Below, piece after piece: positions 4,902 through 7,157 of a stretch of 7,157 nucleotides of DNA; within the stretch, counting starts at the first letter, position 1, and every line of letters begins with the position of its first letter. The notes under the pieces were generated by a model, which was not told the DNA's origin, ran no database searches, and saw only the letters and a program-made list of their open reading frames with translations. Origin of the DNA: Nocardia sp. (GTDB taxonomy: Bacteria > Actinomycetota > Actinomycetes > Mycobacteriales > Mycobacteriaceae); the NCBI GenBank assembly GCA_013361595.1, contig JABFXT010000412.1, forward strand, positions 1 to 7,157, written 5' to 3'. The translations under genes and the position numbers were made by a program.

Positions 4902-6636
4902 GCCGCACGCCACCCGTAACCTGTTCGCGCACGCCCGGTGCCGCGGATACGCGCCAGAAGTCGGCGTACCGGCCGCCGCGATCCAGCAGCTCCTCGTGAC
5001 CGCCCTCCTCCACGATCCGCCCCTTGTCCAGAAAGACGATCCGGTCGGCCCGCCGGACCGTCCGCAATCGATGTGCCACCATGACGACCGTCCGGCCCGC
5101 CATGAGGCGCTCGATACCTTCGTGCACGGCCGCCTCGTTCACCGGATCCAGTGCCGAGGTCACCTCGTCGAGCAGTACGATCGGCGCGTCCTTCAGCAGT
5201 GCTCGCGCGATCGAGACCCGCTGACGTTCGCCACCCGACAACAGTGCCCCGCCCTCCCCGACAGATGCCGCCCGGCCCCCGGGCAGGCGTTCGATCACTT
5301 CGTCCAGGCGGGCCGCGGTGACCGCCGCGCGGATTTCGACTTCGGTGGCTTCGGGCCGGCCGAGGCGGATGTTGTCCTCGACGGTGCCGTCGAACAGATA
5401 GACGTCCTGGGAAACGATGGCGAATTTGTCCATGGCCACTGCGGTGTCGACGGCCCGCACGTCGATACCGCCGATGCGCACCACTCCCGAATCCACATCG
5501 TGGAATCGCGCGATCAGTTGCAGCAGTGTGCTCTTTCCCGCCCCGGACGGGCCGACGACGGCGAGCCGCTGCCCCTCCGGAACCGATAGCGACAGCCGGT
5601 CGATCACCGTGCGGTTCCCGTGCGCGAATACGACCGATTCCAACTCCAGGCCGTGGCCGTCCGGGTACACCGGTTCGGCGGCTTCCGGTAGCGGTTCGGT
5701 GCGGAGCAGGTCGTCCAGTCGGGTCAGTACCGAACGCGCGCTGCGCAGTCGGCCGTTGATCTCCGTGAGCGACAGCAGCGGATCGGCGCAGCGCGCGGCC
5801 AGCACCAGGATCGTCAGCAACTCCGCCGCGTGGATTCCGCCGCCCAGCGCGAGATAGGCGCCGAGCGCCAGCAGCGCGGTGAACATCGCCTGCACGGTCA
5901 CCGCCGAGCCCACCGCACCGGAAAGAGCCGCCAGCGTGGACCGGCGGTTCGCCGCCTCGACGGCGCGCAGTGAATCGTCGAGCAGCCGGAAACGCTCCCC
6001 GCTCCGGCCGCCGGCCCGCAGGACCGGCTGGGCCTGTAGGTATTCGATGGTCCGCGCAGTGGCCTCCGCGTCACGTGCGTGCCGTTCTTCGTCGGTGACC
6101 GCGGTCGAGCGTCCGGCGCGCGCCTGTACCACCGCCACAACAGGTGCCGCCATCAGCGCGGCCAGTCCCATCCGCCAGTCGAAGGCGACGATGACGACAA
6201 CGATCGTCAGCGGTGTGACCCAGGCCGAGATGAACGGAGCCAGTAGATGCGCGATCACTCCCATCGCCTCGAGAATCCCGCGCCCGGCCAGCACCGATAC
6301 CTGTCCGATCCGGCTCGGGCTGAACCAGCCGAGGGGCAGCCGTGCCAGGTGATCGCCGAACCGGCGATAGAGGCCCAGCAAGAGCGCGGATCCGACCCGG
6401 AAACCGGAGAGATCACTGAGATAGCGCAGTGCGCCGAAGACCCCGACGGTGACCACGAATACGAGGAGCCAGGGCCGGGCGTCGCCGGGTGTGCTCCCGA
6501 ACAGCCCGCGCAGCACGGGGACCAGCAGGGCGTAGGACAGACCTTCAGCGAGCGCGGTCACCGTCATCAGGGCCACGGTGCGGCGGACCGGCCCCGCGTA
6601 CTCGGGACCCAGCACCCGCAACAGCAATCGGATCAT
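4855..6636 (-). CDS. ABC transporter, fused membrane and ATP-binding domains (IrtB/YbtQ-like half-transporter)
   Basis: This 593-residue protein has exporter fold. An N-terminal membrane domain of about six helices (roughly 20-310) is followed by a complete ATPase domain: Walker [10 protein letters not shown] (362-370), Q-loop Gln410 in VSQDVYLF, signature LSGGERQR (466-473), Walker [13 protein letters not shown] (486-497) with catalytic Glu491, and H-loop His522. [12 protein letters not shown] near the start and GGRYADFWR near the end resemble IrtB, which with IrtA takes up mycobactin-type siderophores although built like an exporter. The A-loop aromatic residue appears to be His339 (VVFAHGN) instead of Tyr. 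Its ATG overlaps the stop of the upstream half-transporter gene as ATGA, with GAGGAG before it, so the two are co-translated as a heterodimer. The last about 25 residues are a non-conserved tail. The cargo is unproven; a siderophore or small peptide is the best guess. Confidence 0.88.
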   Translation of the reverse strand: MIRLLLRVLGPEYAGPVRRTVALMTVTALAEGLSYALLVPVLRGLFGSTPGDARPWLLVFVVTVGVFGALRYLSDLSGFRVGSALLLGLYRRFGDHLARLPLGWFSPSRIGQVSVLAGRGILEAMGVIAHLLAPFISAWVTPLTIVVVIVAFDWRMGLAALMAAPVVAVVQARAGRSTAVTDEERHARDAEATARTIEYLQAQPVLRAGGRSGERFRLLDDSLRAVEAANRRSTLAALSGAVGSAVTVQAMFTALLALGAYLALGGGIHAAELLTILVLAARCADPLLSLTEINGRLRSARSVLTRLDDLLRTEPLPEAAEPVYPDGHGLELESVVFAHGNRTVIDRLSLSVPEGQRLAVVGPSGAGKSTLLQLIARFHDVDSGVVRIGGIDVRAVDTAVAMDKFAIVSQDVYLFDGTVEDNIRLGRPEATEVEIRAAVTAARLDEVIERLPGGRAASVGEGGALLSGGERQRVSIARALLKDAPIVLLDEVTSALDPVNEAAVHEGIERLMAGRTVVMVAHRLRTVRRADRIVFLDKGRIVEEGGHEELLDRGGRYADFWRVSAAPGVREQVTGGVRPSRSGGSPGYSPASS

Positions 6637-7157
6637 CGCGGTATTTCTCCTCGGGGCGATTCATCGGCGGTCCCGATGTCCATGGGATGCCAGGAGTGCT
6701 GATACGCCGCGAATCTTCCGCCCGCGGCAGCCAGTTCGGCGGGGGTGCCGCGTTCGACGATCGCGCCGTTCTCCAACATCACGACGGTGTCGGCATCGGC
6801 GATCGTCTCCGGTCGATGAGCGATGACCAGGACTGTCCGGTCGCCTGCTCGCTCCGCCAGCGCCCGGCGCACAGCCTGCTCGGTACGCGGGTCCGCGAAG
6901 GCGGTCGCCTCGTCCAGAACGAGTACCGGTGTGTCCGCCAGCAGGGCGCGAGCCAATGCGATCCGCTGGGTCTCACCCCCGGACAGGCCGGTCCCGGCAC
7001 CGAGAACGGTCTCGTATCCGTACGGCAGTTCCAGGATCCGGTCGTGGATATTCGCCGACTTCGCGGCTCGGACCACCTCGTCCAGACCGGCGTGCGGCAC
7101 CGCCAGGGCGATATTGTCCGCGACCGAAGCGCGCAACAGCCTGACGTCCTGGAAGAC
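6633..7157 (-). CDS. ABC transporter ATP-binding domain, C-terminal part (IrtA/YbtP-like; runs off right edge)
   Basis: Only the last 174 residues are inside the window; the membrane domain and Walker A lie beyond the right edge. Visible are the Q-loop VFQDVRL (1-7), signature LSGGETQR (58-65), Walker B with a D-loop variant, [13 protein letters not shown] (78-90), and the H-loop VLVIAHR with His114. The ATAFADP form, in place of the common ATSALDP, is typical of IrtA and YbtP, the first partners of siderophore-linked heterodimers. The gene ends at 6633-6635 and overlaps the next start by four bases (ATGA). It is therefore the upstream gene of a two-gene operon with the half-transporter at 4855-6636. 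If it is a true IrtA it should carry a siderophore-interaction flavin domain at its N-terminus, which cannot be seen here. A plain exporter without that domain is equally possible. Confidence 0.85.
   Translation of the reverse strand, partial: VFQDVRLLRASVADNIALAVPHAGLDEVVRAAKSANIHDRILELPYGYETVLGAGTGLSGGETQRIALARALLADTPVLVLDEATAFADPRTEQAVRRALAERAGDRTVLVIAHRPETIADADTVVMLENGAIVERGTPAELAAAGGRFAAYQHSWHPMDIGTADESPRGEIPR

Noticed and set aside
1..7157. CRISPR arrays, tRNA or rRNA genes, transposases, integrases
   Set aside because: No repeat-spacer pattern, cloverleaf-like sequence, rRNA segment or mobile-element protein was seen on either strand.

Overview
This is high-GC DNA from an actinomycete, most likely Nocardia or a close relative in the Corynebacteriales. 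The inference rests on an ergothioneine gene (egtD), an IrtAB-type exporter-fold ABC pair, GTG starts, strong G/C in third codon positions, and short actinobacterial-style intergenic regions. The genus is inferred, not proven.

Left edge (1-1126): the first 108 codons of egtD (minus strand) read off the left end. A 290-bp divergent region follows, holding a perfect 14-bp inverted repeat pair. Then comes a plus-strand gene for a small secreted protein with an S74-type intramolecular-chaperone ('tail fiber') domain. This gene is broken: signal peptide and self-cleavage motif are in one frame, the rest of the domain in another. Between them lie about 80 bases of foreign-looking sequence with a perfect 13-bp palindrome.

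Centre (1127-4346): a well-formed sigma70-like promoter (TTGACA-17-CATATT) leads a tight plus-strand operon. It encodes a sulfite-oxidase-fold molybdopterin oxidoreductase, a flavin-dependent ferredoxin-reductase-like protein, a 96-aa cysteine-rich DUF6510-type protein, and a metal-dependent amidohydrolase. The first three overlap or nearly touch and look like one redox module: reductase as electron partner, molybdoenzyme as catalyst, zinc-ribbon-like protein of unknown role. The amidohydrolase starts 84 nt later, overlapping a short leader ORF that has the better ribosome site. The reductase gene contains a perfect 17-bp inverted repeat in its coding sequence.

Right side (4347-7157): after a candidate terminator, a 101-aa protein of unknown function runs rightward. 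It converges on, and overlaps by 47 bp, the end of a minus-strand ABC transporter pair. The pair is a complete 593-aa half-transporter and, upstream with an ATGA overlap, the last 174 residues of a second one. Motifs resemble the IrtA/IrtB and YbtP/YbtQ siderophore-linked heterodimers. No tRNA, rRNA, CRISPR, transposase or integrase was seen.
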